A stretch of DNA of 64,000 bases, taken from Thermodesulfobacteriota bacterium (GTDB lineage: Bacteria > Desulfobacterota > DSM-4660 > Desulfatiglandales > Desulfatiglandaceae). The DNA lies in assembly GCA_028278625.1 (NCBI GenBank), contig JANQDY010000085.1, forward strand, positions 1 through 64,000, written 5' to 3'. This document shows, one piece after another, positions 45,532 through 55,017 of this stretch. The translations under genes and the position numbers were made by a program. How positions within the stretch are numbered: the stretch's first letter is position 1; each line of letters begins with the position of its first letter. The notes under the pieces are model-generated. The model did no database searches. It was not told the origin of the DNA and saw nothing but the letters and a program-made list of their open reading frames with translations.

Positions 45532-46197
45532 CTACTTTCCGTGATACATTTCTCCGGTAACGATAAAATGGACGTTTTCGGCCAGATTCTGAATGTGGTC
45601 CCCGATCCGCTCGCAGCAGCGGGCAACGAACAACAATGCCGTAAAGGGCTTGACATGTTCGGCTTCTTCGCTCATGAATTGCCGCAGTTCCAGCAGTAAA
45701 CTGGAATATTCCTCGTCAATGCGATCATCGTCATGCCACACCTTGCGGGCCATGTCGGGATCATTCTTTTCGTAAGCGGTCATGATGTCTGAAAGCATTG
45801 TTTTGGCATGTTCAGCCATGCGAATAATGGTTTCCACGGGCTTTTTGAGATCAACGCTGTTGAGTTCCATGGAGTGACGCGCAATATTGGCCGAGTAATC
45901 GGCGATCCGTTCCAGATCGGCGGCCATTCGGATACCCGATACGATGACGCGAAGATCCGATGCCATGGGCTGTCTCTTGGCCAGCATGGTCAGGGTCAAC
46001 CGGTCAATCTCTTTCTGTAGGGCATCAATTGGGGCGTCGTCGGCCATGATGGCCTCTGCCGCGGAGCTGTCCCTCGTTAAGACAGTGTCCAAAGACCGGC
46101 TCAGTTGTTTGTGGGCCATGCTTCCCATCTTCAGAACGTCCGCCTTTAGTAAGGCCAATTCTTCGTCATAGGATCTCACAATGTGTCGGCTGCTCAT
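45532..46197 (-). CDS. phoU: Phosphate signalling complex protein PhoU
   Basis: A 221-residue helical protein with the two PhoU repeats. The metal-binding and hallmark motifs are DLRVIVSGIRMAADLERIAD and AEHVKPFTALLFVARCCERIGDHIQN. PhoU links the Pst transporter to the PhoR sensor and holds the Pho response off when phosphate is ample. It is the last gene of the pst cluster, 36 bp after pstB. Confidence 0.93.
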   Translation of the reverse strand: MSSRHIVRSYDEELALLKADVLKMGSMAHKQLSRSLDTVLTRDSSAAEAIMADDAPIDALQKEIDRLTLTMLAKRQPMASDLRVIVSGIRMAADLERIADYSANIARHSMELNSVDLKKPVETIIRMAEHAKTMLSDIMTAYEKNDPDMARKVWHDDDRIDEEYSSLLLELRQFMSEEAEHVKPFTALLFVARCCERIGDHIQNLAENVHFIVTGEMYHGK

Positions 46198-46233
46198 GGA
46201 TTGCTCCTCTTGTTATTATCTATTATGGAATCA

Positions 46234-47109
46234 TCAACCGAAACGCCCGGTGATGTAGTCTTCAGTCAGTTGGTGAAGGGGATTGGTGAATATCTGTTCC
46301 GTGGGCCCGATTTCGATGAGATCCCCCAGATGAAAATAGGCCGTCCGCTGTGATACCCGGGAGGCCTGTTGCATGGAATGGGTCACGATGGCGATGGAGA
46401 ATTGAGACCGTAATTCGTCGACCAGGTCTTCAATAATGGCGGTGGCAATGGGATCCAGGGCCGAACAGGGTTCGTCCATCAGGATCACCTCGGGGCTGAC
46501 CGCAATGGTTCTGGCGATGCAGAGACGCTGCTGCTGGCCCCCCGACAGCCCCGTACCCGGTTGATCCAGCCGATCCTTCACTTCCTCCCAAAGACCGGCC
46601 TTTTTGAGCGATGTTTCAACCAGTTCATCGGTCTCGCTTTTGGATTGCACAAGACCGTGAATGCGGGGTCCGTAGGCAATATTGTCATAGATGGATTTGG
46701 GAAAGGGGTTCGGTTTTTGAAAGACCATACCCACCTGGGCTCTTAGCTGTACCACATCCACTTTGGGTTCATAGACATTCTGATCGTCCAATAGAATCTC
46801 GCCCGTTACCCGGCATATTTCAATGGTATCGTTCATACGATTGAGACATCTCAGAAAAGTCGACTTTCCGCAACCGGACGGTCCAATCATTGAAATCACT
46901 TCGTTGCGCCCAATATCAAGGGATACGTCATGAATGGCATGCTTCTCGCCGTAATAGACATTGACACCGCGGCAAACCATTCGCGCGTTGTCGACGGTGG
47001 CTTCTCCCACGGTGGACCGGTCTTCCCGGCTCACCAATTGCCGACCGCGCTTTTCAGGCGTGCCGCCGCCTCCGTTGGAATTAGATGCTGTTTCGCTGGT
47101 GGGGCCCAA
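46234..47109 (-). CDS. pstB: Phosphate ABC transporter ATP-binding protein
   Basis: A 291-residue ATPase with Walker [10 protein letters not shown], signature LSGGQQQRL and Walker [13 protein letters not shown], plus the FQKPNPFP block typical of PstB. An additional 35-residue Ser/Gly-rich N-terminal extension precedes the core; the TTG start with AGGAGG upstream is the best supported. Energises high-affinity phosphate uptake. Confidence 0.92.
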   Translation of the reverse strand: MGPTSETASNSNGGGGTPEKRGRQLVSREDRSTVGEATVDNARMVCRGVNVYYGEKHAIHDVSLDIGRNEVISMIGPSGCGKSTFLRCLNRMNDTIEICRVTGEILLDDQNVYEPKVDVVQLRAQVGMVFQKPNPFPKSIYDNIAYGPRIHGLVQSKSETDELVETSLKKAGLWEEVKDRLDQPGTGLSGGQQQRLCIARTIAVSPEVILMDEPCSALDPIATAIIEDLVDELRSQFSIAIVTHSMQQASRVSQRTAYFHLGDLIEIGPTEQIFTNPLHQLTEDYITGRFG

Positions 47110-47139
47110 AGGTCGTTCCTCCTCAAATCAGTTGTTGCG

Positions 47140-47199
47140 GTTAGCCGTTAGCCGGCTTCCAAAATGAAACAAGTGGATGGGCGCCGGCTAGCGGCTGAC
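47140..47199. repeat. Inverted repeat between pstS and pstB
   Basis: GTTAGCCGTTAGCCGGC (47140-47156) and GCCGGCTAGCGGCTGAC (47183-47199) pair with two wobble positions around a 26-base loop. It may stabilise the upstream pstS message or attenuate pstB-phoU. Confidence 0.5.
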
Positions 47200-47224
47200 A
47201 ATCAGTTGCTTCCTAATGCAGGGA

Positions 47225-48277
47225 CTACTTTTTCAGAGCATCACAGGAGAGACGCGTCAGGTTCTGAACGTCTTTCCTGTACTTTTCACGTTCCTCTTCC
47301 GGCATGGGGATCATTCCCTTGTCAGCCAGATAGCCGTCGGGTCCCCAGGCTTTTTCACTGGTAAATTCCGCCAGATACTCTTTTGTGCCAGGAATCACTT
47401 CAATGTGGGCCTTTTTCACGTAGAAGTACAGAGGCCTTGAAAGGGGGTATTGGCCGTCCGCAATGCTGTCGAAAGTGGGCGGCACGCCGTCAATGAAAGA
47501 CCCCTGAATCTTATCGGTGTTCTGATCCAGGAAGCTGAAGCCGAAAATACCCAGCGCGTCCGGATTGGCATTCAATTTCTGGACGATGAGGTTGTCATTT
47601 TCGCCGGCTTCCACATAGGCCCCGTCTTCCCGAACGGTATGACAAATGGCTTTATACCGTTTCTTGTCCTTTTTCTTCATGGCCTTGATCCATTTGAAGC
47701 TCTTACCGCCCGGCTCCATTCCCAGTTCCACAAAGGCATCCCGGGTTCCCGAGGTGGGAGGGGGTCCCAGCACTTCGATCTTGGAGGCCGGAAGGGCGGA
47801 GTTGACGTCTTTCCATGTTTTGTAGGGATTGGGGACCAGCTTTTCCGCACCACTGGGATCGGGCACGTCTTTGGCCAGCGCCAGGAAGATGTCTCTCTGG
47901 GTCAGCTTAAAAGGGGCGGACTTTTTGGAATTGGCCAGTACAATACCATCATAACCGATTTTTACCTCAATGATGTCTTTGACACCGTTCTTCTCGCACA
48001 TCACGCACTCGCTCACCTTTATGCGACGCGACGCATTGGTAATGTCGGGGTGCTCCACGCCCACGCCGGCACAGAAAAGCTTGAGCCCTCCGCCGGATCC
48101 GGTGGATTCAATCTTGGGGGTGTTGAATTTGCTGGTTTTCCCAAACTGCTCGGCCACCACCGTTGCAAAGGGATAGACCGTGGATGATCCCACGATGGCG
48201 ACGGTGTCACGAGCCGCGGCGATTCCCGCGCTCAGAACAAATGCAAAGATCAATGCCAACACAAAAATACGTTTCAT
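47225..48277 (-). CDS. pstS: Phosphate-binding periplasmic protein
   Basis: A 350-residue exported protein. Signal peptide (about 1-22), then VAIVGSSTVYPFATVVAEQF, the SerThr phosphate loop of PstS, and PTSGTRDAF further on. Captures phosphate for PstCAB. In the operon it follows pstA, whereas in Escherichia coli pstS is first. GGAGGAAG precedes the ATG. Confidence 0.92.
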   Translation of the reverse strand: MKRIFVLALIFAFVLSAGIAAARDTVAIVGSSTVYPFATVVAEQFGKTSKFNTPKIESTGSGGGLKLFCAGVGVEHPDITNASRRIKVSECVMCEKNGVKDIIEVKIGYDGIVLANSKKSAPFKLTQRDIFLALAKDVPDPSGAEKLVPNPYKTWKDVNSALPASKIEVLGPPPTSGTRDAFVELGMEPGGKSFKWIKAMKKKDKKRYKAICHTVREDGAYVEAGENDNLIVQKLNANPDALGIFGFSFLDQNTDKIQGSFIDGVPPTFDSIADGQYPLSRPLYFYVKKAHIEVIPGTKEYLAEFTSEKAWGPDGYLADKGMIPMPEEEREKYRKDVQNLTRLSCDALKK

Positions 48278-48328
48278 CTTTCTTCCTCCTTTTTCGAGCG
48301 ATGAATAGTTCGCCCTTCTTTTGTTTTT

Positions 48329-48355
48329 GCCGCCGGCCTCTGCAGGCGGCTTTTT
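48329..48355 (+). terminator. Hairpin with T run in the pstA-pstS gap
   Basis: GCCGCC and GGCGGC pair around a 10-base loop and TTTTT follows on the plus strand. The flanking genes are on the minus strand, where the hairpin has no T run, so there it may act as a stabiliser. As a plus-strand terminator it would stop antisense transcripts. Confidence 0.4.
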
Positions 48356-48462
48356 GAACCGTCCTATATGGAAACAGTGTTTAACGTCCTTGCTAGGCCG
48401 CTTTATTCAAAAAGCGAATCGCTAACGGCTAAAAGCCAACCGCACAAGGTCCAACACTGGTA

Positions 48463-49731
48463 TCACCACCTGCGCTCAAACTTCTTTCTGAGTAGAACAG
48501 CGGCACTGTTCATGAAGATCAAAAACGCCAGCAGCACCATGATGGCGGCGGAGGTCAGTGCCGTAAAGGCCCGCTCAGGACTGTCGGCCCACAGATAGAT
48601 CTGAACCGGCAGCACCGTTGCGGGGTCCGTGAATCCGTGGGGAACATCCACGATAAAGGCCACCATGCCGATCATCAAAAGCGGTGCCGTCTCCCCCAAT
48701 GCCTGGGCCATTCCGATAATGGTTCCCGTCAGCATGCCCGGCAGCGCCAGGGGCAACACATGATGGGCCACCATCTGTGTCTTGGAAGCACCGATTCCCA
48801 GTGCCGCATCCCGGATGGACGGGGGTACGGATTTAAGGGCCGCGCGACTGGCAATGATAATGGTGGGCAGCGTCATAAGCGTTAAAACCAGCCCTCCCAC
48901 CAGGGGTGTGGAACGGGGAAGGCCGAAGAAATTGAGAAAGACCGCCAGACCCAGGAGGCCAAAGACAATGGACGGCACCGCCGCCAGGTTATTGATGTTC
49001 ACCTCGATCAAGTCGGTCCACTTGTTCTTGGGGGCAAATTCCTCCAGGTAGACCGCCGCGGATACGCCAATGGGAAAAGAGAGGATCAGGGTCACCACGA
49101 GGGTGTAGAAGGATCCCATGACCGCTCCCCAGATGCCGGCCAGTTCCGGCTCCCGTGAATCACCACCGGTGAAGAATGCCGTATTGAACCGCTTTTCAAT
49201 GCGGTGTTCACTCTCCAGTTTGTCGATCCAGGCCAGCTGTTTATCCGTCAGCCGGCGTTCAGTTTCCGGCACATCCCGTTCCATCTGGCCTTTCATGAGC
49301 ATATCCACATCATCGTTGGCCGGCACCCAGATGGAAATGGTCTTTCCGATCAGATGCGGGTCATCCATGGCGGTTTGGCGAATCTGAAAGGCGGCCCCGG
49401 AGCTCACCAAACCATATAGCTGCCGCTTGTCGCGACGGCCTTTTACATCGGGGAAGAGTTCACGCATTGATTTTTTGACCAGCCCGCTGTAATTGGCGCT
49501 GGAAAGTGTTTCCGGTGTAACGGTTTCAGGATCAAAGGTGATATCCAGTTTGATCAGCGTTCTCGTAAAGGCGGAATAGCCAGTTCCCACAATGCTGACA
49601 AAGAGGAGCGCCAGGAAAATGATGCTGATCAGAATCGCACTCAGTCCGTAGATCTGAAACCGCTTTTCCGCCCGGTAGCGTTTCGCCAGGCCCCTGTTGA
49701 CGATATCGATGGTTCTCTCTTTCTTTTCCAT
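48463..49731 (-). CDS. pstA: Phosphate ABC transporter permease PstA
   Basis: A 422-residue permease, longer than the usual 280-300 because of an N-terminal helix and a large extracytoplasmic insert (about 70-210). The permease core (about 210-415) has the EAA loop RDAALGIGASKTQMVAHHV and ALGETAPLLMIG. Partner of PstC. Gap of 18 bp after pstC. Confidence 0.9.
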   Translation of the reverse strand: MEKKERTIDIVNRGLAKRYRAEKRFQIYGLSAILISIIFLALLFVSIVGTGYSAFTRTLIKLDITFDPETVTPETLSSANYSGLVKKSMRELFPDVKGRRDKRQLYGLVSSGAAFQIRQTAMDDPHLIGKTISIWVPANDDVDMLMKGQMERDVPETERRLTDKQLAWIDKLESEHRIEKRFNTAFFTGGDSREPELAGIWGAVMGSFYTLVVTLILSFPIGVSAAVYLEEFAPKNKWTDLIEVNINNLAAVPSIVFGLLGLAVFLNFFGLPRSTPLVGGLVLTLMTLPTIIIASRAALKSVPPSIRDAALGIGASKTQMVAHHVLPLALPGMLTGTIIGMAQALGETAPLLMIGMVAFIVDVPHGFTDPATVLPVQIYLWADSPERAFTALTSAAIMVLLAFLIFMNSAAVLLRKKFERRW

Positions 49732-49749
49732 GAAACAACCTGTGTTTTT

Positions 49750-51138
49750 TTATTCGTATTGCTCCCGGTATTTGCGCACCACGTAAAGGGCGATGACATT
49801 TAACACCAGGGTCATCAGGAAAAGGACCAGACCCAAGGCAAATGCGGCCAAGGTTTTGGGGCTGTCAAACTCCTGATCCCCCACCAGAAGGGTCACGATC
49901 TGAACCGTCACGGTGGTGACCGCTTGAAGGGGATTCACCGTCAGATTGGCTGCGAGCCCCGCCGCCATGACCACAATCATGGTCTCTCCGATGGCCCTAG
50001 ATGCCGCCAAGAGCACCCCGCCCACAATGCCGGGCAGAGCCGCGGGCAGCACCACCTGTTTGACGGTCTCCGAATGGGTTGCTCCCAGACCGTAAGCACC
50101 ATCCCTTAAGGATTGGGGAACGGCATTGATCACATCGTCCGACAGGGAAGAGACAAAGGGAATAATCATCACCCCCATGACCAGGCCCGCGGCCAGGGCG
50201 CTTTCAGAAGAGACATCGAGACCGATGGACTCCCCGAATCCCCGAATGATGGGCGCCACCGTGAGCGCGGCGAAAAAACCGTAGACCACCGTGGGCACGC
50301 CCGCCAGAATTTCGAGGATGGGCTTGGCAAAGGCGCGGAATTTTTTACCCGCATACTCGGACAGATAGATGGCACTCATGAGCCCGATGGGCACCGCAAC
50401 AATCAGGGCGATGGTTGAAATAACAGCGGTTCCCAGAAAGACCGGGATGGCACCGAATGCCCCGGAGGACCCCACCTGGTCGGCCCGAATGGCCATCTGA
50501 GGGCTCCACTCCAAACCAAACAAGAAGTCCGTAATGGGAATGATGCGAAAAAAGCGGATGGCCTCAAAGAGAACCGACAGGACAATCCCGATGGTCGTGA
50601 ATATGGCAATGGAGGAGCACCCGATCAAAAACCACTGCACCAGCCGTTCCACCTGATTCCTGGCCCTTAACTGTGGCGAAATGCTCCGTTGAACCAACAG
50701 CATGGCCACAATGACAACCGCCAGGGCCACCACCGTGAGGGCCCCGTATCCGATTGAGGTGAGCCGGCGGTAGTGATCCGCAGCCGCCAGAAGCGCCGGG
50801 CTTTTCTCCCCTGATACGATATTGCCGCTCACCAGATTATGAATGTTATTGACCACCAGATTCAGCCGGTCCTCCGGCAGGTCGCGGATTTCCGGGGGGA
50901 GGCCGTCCACCACCAGACCCATCACCACGTTTGGCCCCACCGCCAGCCAGATCCCCATGATAATGAGTGCGGGAATTCCGCACCACAATCCGGTCAATGT
51001 GCCGTAATAGACCGGCTTGGAATGCATGTTTCGAACACCCTTGGCTCTTTTGCCCACCAACAGGGCTTTTTTGCGACCGAGGAAATAGCCAACGACAGAA
51101 AGGAACAAAACGACAAAGAGAAGGATGGTTGGATTCAT
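49750..51138 (-). CDS. pstC: Phosphate ABC transporter permease PstC
   Basis: A 462-residue permease with an extra N-terminal region (about 1-180) and a core with the EAA loop RDGAYGLGATHSETVKQVV and AIGETMIVVMAAG. The ATG at 51138 (MNPTILLFVV) is chosen because AGGAG is 8 nt upstream; an in-frame ATG 8 codons earlier lacks a site. First gene of the pstCAS-pstB-phoU cluster, with a triple Pho-box-like repeat upstream. Confidence 0.9.
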   Translation of the reverse strand: MNPTILLFVVLFLSVVGYFLGRKKALLVGKRAKGVRNMHSKPVYYGTLTGLWCGIPALIIMGIWLAVGPNVVMGLVVDGLPPEIRDLPEDRLNLVVNNIHNLVSGNIVSGEKSPALLAAADHYRRLTSIGYGALTVVALAVVIVAMLLVQRSISPQLRARNQVERLVQWFLIGCSSIAIFTTIGIVLSVLFEAIRFFRIIPITDFLFGLEWSPQMAIRADQVGSSGAFGAIPVFLGTAVISTIALIVAVPIGLMSAIYLSEYAGKKFRAFAKPILEILAGVPTVVYGFFAALTVAPIIRGFGESIGLDVSSESALAAGLVMGVMIIPFVSSLSDDVINAVPQSLRDGAYGLGATHSETVKQVVLPAALPGIVGGVLLAASRAIGETMIVVMAAGLAANLTVNPLQAVTTVTVQIVTLLVGDQEFDSPKTLAAFALGLVLFLMTLVLNVIALYVVRKYREQYE

Positions 51139-51212
51139 GAAAGCGGCTCCTGGTGAAAACACGCCATCGGCGATTATGGAAATTTCACTGGAAACTAAAG
51201 GGCATCCATTAC

Positions 51213-51245
51213 ACGGAAGTTAGGAAAATGTGAAATTTGTGTTAG
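51213..51245 (-). promoter_or_regulatory. Triple Pho-box-like repeat before pstC
   Basis: On the minus strand three contiguous 11-bp units, CTAACACAAAT, TTCACATTTTC and CTAACTTCCGT. The first and third match CTAAC, the middle one is degenerate. It lies 75 bp before the pstC start. The 11-bp period matches the known Pho box arrangement of PhoB-type regulators. Confidence 0.65.
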
Positions 51246-51289
51246 TCTGAAAAAAACTATCGATGCCGCACAAAAAGGAGCGCTATCTC

Positions 51290-51322
51290 TTAATGAAAAG
51301 CTAACGTGATCCTAACACAAGT
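51290..51322 (+). promoter_or_regulatory. Pho-box-like repeat before the decayed phoU-like gene
   Basis: TTAATGAAAAG, CTAACGTGATC and CTAACACAAGT are three 11-bp units, the first degenerate. Divergent from the pstC box 45 bp away. It points at the phoU-like remnant and perhaps at the channel gene beyond. Confidence 0.6.
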
Positions 51323-51354
51323 ATTCTAGTAAAGCGGAATCTGAAAAATCGTCT

Positions 51355-51829
51355 GTGGGAGAAAGGCCCTTGGCGGAAACCGTCCCCTTGAACAAAAGAA
51401 ACCCCATCTCAGTTGTGGGGGGAGAACCGGATCAGGAACCTACCGAATCTGATATAGCCCTGTTCAGGCGCATTACCACCACGGAGCTCAGCCCTGAACA
51501 GCGGGAGCGAATGTTACTCCCGGCTCATTTATGAGGGAGTGGCCGCACAGGAAGACCTAAAAACCCTTCGTGCCATTCACATGATGACCGTCAACCTGGA
51601 ACGTATTGGTGATTTCTGTGTCAATATTGCCCGGCAAACGCGGTATCTATCATCGGTCGATTTCATTCATCGTCTGGAATACCGGGACATGTTCAGAAAC
51701 ATGGGCCTTCCTTACTCGGAGGTTCTCCAGAACATCCTTCAAACTGCCCTGAACTTTTCCAAAGACCGCCAATTCGATGACGACATCTGTTTGATGGCAG
51801 CGGAAATCGTTTCGTTTTGTTGTCCCTGA
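51355..51829 (+). pseudogene. Frameshifted and truncated phoU-like gene
   Basis: A frame from GTG 51355 (VGERPLAETVPLN...) reads to a TGA at 51532-51534 after RERMLLPAHL. The next frame continues from there as LIYEGVAAQEDLKTLRAIHM with the PhoU hallmark VNLERIGDFCVNIARQ, and ends at 51829. A one-base change near 51525-51532 would join the two. Only one PhoU-type half is present. It retains a Pho-box-like promoter. A sequencing error is an alternative explanation for the shift. Confidence 0.6.
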
Positions 51830-51952
51830 AATCGTAATTCTTGCTCTGTTTTCCAGATTTTTCATATCCTTGTTTACTTGAAGCAACCAGCGAGTTAGGA
51901 TTGTATCGAATCTTCTTCCGATTCTTCTGCAAATTGTCTAGAGGGCTTTTCC

Positions 51953-53647
51953 ATGAAATACTTGATTGGGCAGCTGGCTTATATTCTCACGGGAAAAAAC
52001 GAGAAGAACTTAAGGATGCTGTTAAAATTCTCGGTGGTCCTGGTAGCGATGATCACAGTCTACAGCATCGTGTTTCATTTGCTGATGATGAAGGAAGGGA
52101 AAGAATACAGTTGGATAACGGGGTTTTACTGGACCCTTACCGTCATGAGCACTCTCGGGTTCGGCGACATTACCTTTGAATCCAATGTGGGCAGGCTCTT
52201 CTCCATTCTGGTCCTGTTATCGGGCATCGTTTTTCTTCTCATCATGCTTCCCTTTACATTCATTCAGTTCTTCTATGCGCCATGGCTTGAGGCCAAATCA
52301 AAATCCAGAGCCCCCCGTCGATTGCCTGAAACGGTCAAAGGCCATGTCATTTTGACAGACTATGACTCGGTAATGATGGCTCTTGTGGAACGGTTGAAAT
52401 GGTTTGAATATCAATATGTCATCATCTGTGAAGACATTCAAAAGGCCCTGGAATTGGTTGATACGGACTATGAAGTGGTTGTGGGCGATTTGGGTGATCC
52501 CGACACATACAAACACGTAAATGCGGATAAGGCTGCTTTGGTTGTGGCAGGCAACAACGACATAATCAATACCAACGTCGCATTTACGGTTCGGGAGGTT
52601 TCCGCAGAAGTACCAGTGGCCGCCAGCGCCGACCTGGATGATTCGGTGGATATTCTCCATCTGGCTGGCAGCACCCACGTTTTCCAGTTCAGAAGACTGC
52701 TGGGGGAGTCACTTGCCAGAAGGGTGATCCGTTCAAAAGCGCAAGGAAACATAGTCGCCAATATTGACTCTCTTTACTTTTCGGAAGTGGCGGCCATACG
52801 TACAACGCTGGTGGGCAGGAAACTCCGGCAGAGCGGCTTACGAGAGACAACGGGCCTTACGGTTGCGGGGATCTGGGAAAAGGGACGTTTTGAGATGGCC
52901 ACCGCTGAAACGGTGATTCAATCCACAACGGTTCTCCTCGTAGCCGGATCAATGGAGCAACTTCGAAACTATGATCGGCATTTCAAAACAGAAGAAAAGA
53001 CGGATATCCCCGTCCTCATCCTGGGAGGCGGCAGGGTTGGCCGTGCAACCGCAGAATCACTGGAGAAAAAGCACATTGATTACCGAATCATTGAAAGGAA
53101 CAGGCGGCTCATAACGGATGACCGCGATATCCTTGGAAGCGCTGCGGATTATGACACCCTGAAGCAGGCGGGAATCAAGAATGCCACATCGGTGATCATC
53201 ACCACCCACGACAATCCTACCAATGTCTACCTGACCATTTACTGTAGAAAGCTCAGGCCGGACATCCAAATCATCAGCCGGGCCACAAAAGATAGAAACA
53301 TCCCCAAACTGCATGCGGCAGGGGCCGATTTGGTAATGTCTTATTCTTCTCTGGCTGCCAACACAATCCTCAACCTGTTGAAACCTGGCAAAACGTTCAT
53401 GCTCGCGGAAGGTTTGCACCTATTCCGCGTCAATCTCCACCCTTCCCTGGCCGGCAAGTCTTTGGCGGAAAGTGAAATTCGCCTCCACACAGGATGCAAT
53501 GTCATCGCCATCAATGACGGCAAAAAGATCGTTATGAACCCGGACCCCTCCCTTTGTTTTCGTGAGAATGACGAGTTGATCGTGATCGGTACGGATGAAT
53601 CGGAGAAGCGGTTCTTCAGAAAGTATCCGGAACCAACCAAACACTAG
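51953..53647 (+). CDS. Potassium-channel/TrkA-type protein with two RCK regions
   Basis: A 564-residue protein. Two transmembrane helices (about 22-45 and 80-105) flank a pore loop with STLGFGDIT near residues 66-74, a variant of TVGYGD. Two tandem TrkA-N/RCK modules follow (about 128-260; about 345-480 with VLILGGGRVGRATAES), then a TrkA-C domain. Such proteins are nucleotide-gated K+ channels. Gap of 123 bp from the phoU-like remnant; a Pho-regulated transcript could include it, which is inference. Confidence 0.82.
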   Translation: MKYLIGQLAYILTGKNEKNLRMLLKFSVVLVAMITVYSIVFHLLMMKEGKEYSWITGFYWTLTVMSTLGFGDITFESNVGRLFSILVLLSGIVFLLIMLPFTFIQFFYAPWLEAKSKSRAPRRLPETVKGHVILTDYDSVMMALVERLKWFEYQYVIICEDIQKALELVDTDYEVVVGDLGDPDTYKHVNADKAALVVAGNNDIINTNVAFTVREVSAEVPVAASADLDDSVDILHLAGSTHVFQFRRLLGESLARRVIRSKAQGNIVANIDSLYFSEVAAIRTTLVGRKLRQSGLRETTGLTVAGIWEKGRFEMATAETVIQSTTVLLVAGSMEQLRNYDRHFKTEEKTDIPVLILGGGRVGRATAESLEKKHIDYRIIERNRRLITDDRDILGSAADYDTLKQAGIKNATSVIITTHDNPTNVYLTIYCRKLRPDIQIISRATKDRNIPKLHAAGADLVMSYSSLAANTILNLLKPGKTFMLAEGLHLFRVNLHPSLAGKSLAESEIRLHTGCNVIAINDGKKIVMNPDPSLCFRENDELIVIGTDESEKRFFRKYPEPTKH

Positions 53648-53730
53648 ACGATAAAACCGGAAATCAATGATCTTACCAGGTCTTAGAACCGGTTGAGAGG
53701 TTCTTTCGCAAGGCACTTTTTTCTCGATTC

Positions 53731-53763
53731 CTAACGGAAATTTAACAGATTGCTAACCCTCAA
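53731..53763 (+). promoter_or_regulatory. Triple Pho-box-like repeat before the pstS-like gene
   Basis: CTAACGGAAAT, TTAACAGATTG and CTAACCCTCAA are contiguous 11-bp units, the clearest of the six sites. It is 167 bp before the pstS-like ATG. Confidence 0.65.
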
Positions 53764-53897
53764 CGTGCATCTGTCTGCGACGTATGGTATTTATGAAAAG
53801 GAGGAAGGTCTTTTGGACAACAAACGCTTCGTTCTTGATTTGCCGTTTCACGGGAATTGAAACGGCGATTCATTATTGCTGAGGAGGCTTTCCCAAC

Positions 53898-54962
53898 ATG
53901 GGCACCAATACGAAAAATCACTTCCCGGTTCGGCCTGTACTCATGGGGCTATGGTTTTTTTTGTTTCTTTTTTCAGCCGGCCAGAGCTTTGCCATAGAGT
54001 TCGATGAGAGTGTAACCATTTCACCATCGCAGTTGGATGCGATCATAGATCCCCAACTAAAGGCTTATAAAATCGAAAAGAGGCTTTTAAAGCCCCTCCA
54101 AAGGGCCGAAACAATCAAAAGCGAAGGCTCTGAAACCATCAGCAAAAGACTGGTGTACGTGGCCCAGGGCTTCAATGAATTTCACAAAAACATTGCCATC
54201 CGTTTCCGGGCCCAGGGATCAGCCAAGGCGGTAACGGCCCTTGCACACATGAAGACCCAACTGGCGCCCATGAGTCGACCCATGTCTTCCAAAGAAGAAG
54301 CGGTTTTTGTGTCGAAGCTGGGATACCCCCCCACACCGATCATCGTGGCCCACGACGCCGTGGCTGTTTTTGTCCAAGAAAAGAACCCTCTTGTGGGCTT
54401 GCCTCTGGAGACCATCGCAAGGATTTTTTCACAACAGAAACCCCACGATCAAATCCTTACATGGGGACAGCTTTCCCTTAGAGGACAATGGAAAAACAGG
54501 AAAATCGTCATTTACGGTCGTAACAGAGACAGCGGCACCCGATCCTTTTTCAGGGAAAGGGTCCTTAAAGGAAACGCCTATCGAAAAGATATTCGAGAAA
54601 TGCCCGGAAACCGCGCCGTGGTGCAGGGGGTTGTCGGAGGACTGTTCAAGGACCCCAACGGCATCGGATATGCGAGCATTGCCTACAACATGAAAGGGGT
54701 CAGGCCTCTCCAACTCGCCAAGGATACCAACTCCCCCATATTGGACCCCAACTACTATAATATTCAAAAGGGCTTTTATCCGCTCTGTCGTCCCTTTTAT
54801 ATCTATATCAACAAGACACCCGGAAAGCCGTCGAATCCTGTGGTGGAAGCGTTTATCCGGTTCATCCTGAGCAGAAACGGACAGATCCTATTGGCAAAAG
54901 GCGGCGTTATTCCCTTAAGTGCCGATGATATCAAAACACAATTGAAGCAACTCGCACCATAG
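53898..54962 (+). CDS. PstS-like phosphate-binding protein next to a PiT permease
   Basis: A 354-residue exported protein with a signal peptide (about 1-32). GSETISKRL, RAQGSAKAVTAL, APMSRPMSSKE and RDSGTRSFFRE match the PstS ligand positions, though it is diverged from the pst-cluster PstS. No ABC genes follow; instead a PiT permease lies 55 bp downstream. It may feed that permease, serve the Pst transporter or act as a sensor. GAGGAGG gives a good start. Confidence 0.8.
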   Translation: MGTNTKNHFPVRPVLMGLWFFLFLFSAGQSFAIEFDESVTISPSQLDAIIDPQLKAYKIEKRLLKPLQRAETIKSEGSETISKRLVYVAQGFNEFHKNIAIRFRAQGSAKAVTALAHMKTQLAPMSRPMSSKEEAVFVSKLGYPPTPIIVAHDAVAVFVQEKNPLVGLPLETIARIFSQQKPHDQILTWGQLSLRGQWKNRKIVIYGRNRDSGTRSFFRERVLKGNAYRKDIREMPGNRAVVQGVVGGLFKDPNGIGYASIAYNMKGVRPLQLAKDTNSPILDPNYYNIQKGFYPLCRPFYIYINKTPGKPSNPVVEAFIRFILSRNGQILLAKGGVIPLSADDIKTQLKQLAP

Positions 54963-55017
54963 GCAAACGCCATGTCCCGCTGTGGGGAATATGCCGTTCA
55001 ATTGAAGGAGTTAGAGC

